In this document: piece by piece, positions 62,213-64,000 of the stretch
Layout of the letters: every line of letters begins with the position of its first letter
Position numbering within the stretch: position 1 is the first letter of the stretch
Assembly (NCBI GenBank): GCA_028023455.1
Contig: JAQFVV010000013.1
Location: 5,766,001-5,830,000 of the forward strand
From: Epiperipatus broadwayi
Taxonomy: Eukaryota > Onychophora > Udeonychophora > Euonychophora > Peripatidae
DNA length: 64,000 nucleotides
Direction: 5' to 3'
Program-made: the position numbers and the translations under genes
Notes under the pieces: generated by a model
Databases searched by the model: none
What the model saw: the letters and a program-made list of their open reading frames with translations, nothing else
Told to the model about the DNA's origin: nothing

Positions 62213-64000
62213 GTAGTTTGCACATTATTTATATAATTTTTTATGAATTGTAAAATATTATGTAGTGACAATAGATAAAATTATATTGTTAACTGTTTTT
62301 ATATCAAATTCATATTTATTTATTTATTTTGTCATAGTAAACTATATTGAAAAAAATTTTTTTAATTTGACAATATCCAAATATATATATATCACTGCTT
62401 TTTTATTTTTATTTCTACCAATTGTTATTGTATTTTACAGTAGTTTTACTTTTATTCAATACATCATTACAGTTAACGTTCATATCTGAAAATTATTTCA
62501 TTATCCAACAATTGTAAATGTCTTTAATAACTTGGACTTAATACTTGATATATATATATATGTACATTACAATGGTATATTTGAAAAAAAAAAAAAAAGA
62601 GAAAACTAACATTTATCAACTACATCTCTATGTTAGGTGTTTTCAAATCATTGCTTTAGTTTAATGTTACTTAAACTAGATATCATATGGGATTCCTTGA
62701 TATGTAGTAATTGAACATTAAAAAAATTAAATTATGTACTAGGTTTAAAATTTCAAAAGTCTATATAACTTTATCTCAAACTAATTATCCATATTTTCTA
62801 TAATTTAAAATAAATACATATAAGGCTTTATTTAAGGCCTCACCATTAAAAATAATTGGCACATATTTCCATCAATTTCATCATCATGTCTGCAATAATT
62901 CTACAACTTTATCTGAATCTTGATATTTAATAAATATATAACTTTATCAATGTATAATACTGTTTACTGTCTATGTATTGTACCAGGAATCCCACATTCA
63001 TTCTCCACTTATCTATGTATATCTACTATAGGCCTTATTTGCAATAGGCATGAACTACAACATATGCGCTATCCCATATGTATTATTTCAAGCCCAATAC
63101 ACACTCATACAATAAGTGCTATATTATTCTAAAAAAGTGCCCAAACTAATAATAAGTAGTTATATTTTCTGATCACCTTCTTCATATTTATTCTTGTAAA
63201 GATCAGCAAAGTTTACCATTTTATAGCATATTTATAAGGTCTGAATAAAATCAGCCTTAAGCACTAATTCCTTTAGAAATTATACTCTGAAGAAATCTCT
63301 ACAATGATATCCATCATAATCTCATATACAAGCTCAGTACTCTACTTTAGTTCTCAGGGTGAGTGGCCTACAGTAAAAACAAATAATAATTGTAGTAATA
63401 GTAATAATCAATTTATATTGGTGTGGAATGAGGCAGAGAGATAACTAAAACCAAATCATAAATTTTGAACAATTTTACAATTTATTTATAATGAATTATA
63501 ATTCTACATTTACTGCTTACAGTATCCTTCAATAGAATCTGAAAGATAACACCAAACAAAAGTAAAATACAATAGAATTCAATATGAATATTTGTAATCT
63601 TCTAAGTTTAGTAGAATGAAGATGTATCTACAATAAAAATAAAATCTGAAGCAAACCTCCTCTTTCTTTTGTTTAATTTGTATACTTAAATATATCTATG
63701 CATACATGTATACACACATGCACAAACAAGTCTAAACTAGGATATTGAATATTTAAATAACTATCAATATCTATTCATTAAATGTAAATACATAAACAAA
63801 TACAAAAAGAAAATATGCATATACATTTCAATAAACCACAAAGCGCAAAATAAAAAAAATTACATAAATTGATAACACCTTTATAAATGTATTTATGAAA
63901 CTATTTATATATATCAAAAAAATTAAACTTATTTTCTGGGATTATATATATAGCAAACTGGTAAGCTTACCATTCTGAATAATTTTTTACGTGTGCAATC
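62213..64000 (+). other. Next PAK intron (incomplete), possible divergent repeat copy
   Basis: AT-rich intron. The segment 63160-63370 loosely resembles the 5' block of copies A and B (tracts like 'caccttcttcat', a 'gtctgaataaaatcag' piece and 'atctcatatacaagctcagta'), so a third, older copy is possible. The ORFs at 62265-62489 and 62920-63132 carry no motif. No further PAK exon is visible before the window ends. Confidence 0.4.

Noticed and set aside
61970-62236. 88-codon ORF taken as a gene start
   Set aside because: Its first 46 codons are intron; only the part from 62109 is PAK coding sequence, supported by the splice acceptor and the CRIB motif.

Overview
This window is AT-rich animal nuclear DNA: by eye G+C is well under 30%, introns run to many kilobases, and remnants of several transposon classes are densely packed. 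It shows no bacterial features: no operons, ribosome binding sites or compact coding. The one recognisable host gene is the 5' part of a group I p21-activated kinase (PAK) on the + strand. The conserved peptide (DKPPAPPVR near the N terminus, a CRIB motif reading [16 protein letters not shown]) is typical of invertebrate group I PAKs. The transposon mix (Jockey/CR1-type LINEs, a Penelope-like element, LTR gag, TA-flanked MITEs) would suit a mollusc, perhaps a cephalopod, or a chelicerate or another AT-rich invertebrate. The sequence alone does not settle the species.

Layout. 1-4117 holds no recognisable gene. 4118-16375 is one old interspersed repeat (copy A), split by at least four later insertions: a 5'-truncated LINE with a roughly 600-bp AAT array at its 5' side (about 4656-8580), a 3.5-kb unclassified insert (9114-12616), a 1.2-kb foldback MITE (about 12843-14082) and a Penelope-like remnant with a perfect 13-bp target duplication (14786-16202). 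A second copy (copy B, 20045-22995) lacks all four and so supplies their empty sites. A short cysteine-rich exon-like segment lies on the - strand at 18825-18929. A decayed LINE occupies 23640-24960.

PAK starts at 31994. Supported or candidate coding pieces are 31994-32055, a 33-nt microexon at 33355-33387, 39416-39507, a candidate 39-nt cassette at 60578-60616, and 62109-62212, which ends inside the CRIB region. Both short exons have symmetric phase (2-2 and 1-1), so each can be included or skipped without changing the frame. An out-of-frame upstream ORF overlaps the start codon. The rest of the gene (autoinhibitory segment, PIX-binding region, kinase domain) would lie to the right of the window.

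The 22.6-kb intron between 39507 and 62109 is full of mobile elements: a compositionally distinct block (39815-42330), a decayed LINE, a 5.8-kb inverted-repeat structure (44802-50607) with about 0.8-kb arms and nested elements inside it, an LTR-retrotransposon gag remnant (51160-52570), and a 1.5-kb TA-flanked MITE (58021-59528). The two most informative points are the possible combinatorial splicing of two small in-frame exons just upstream of the PAK CRIB domain, and the relative insertion history that can be read from copy A, copy B and the paired inverted-repeat arms.
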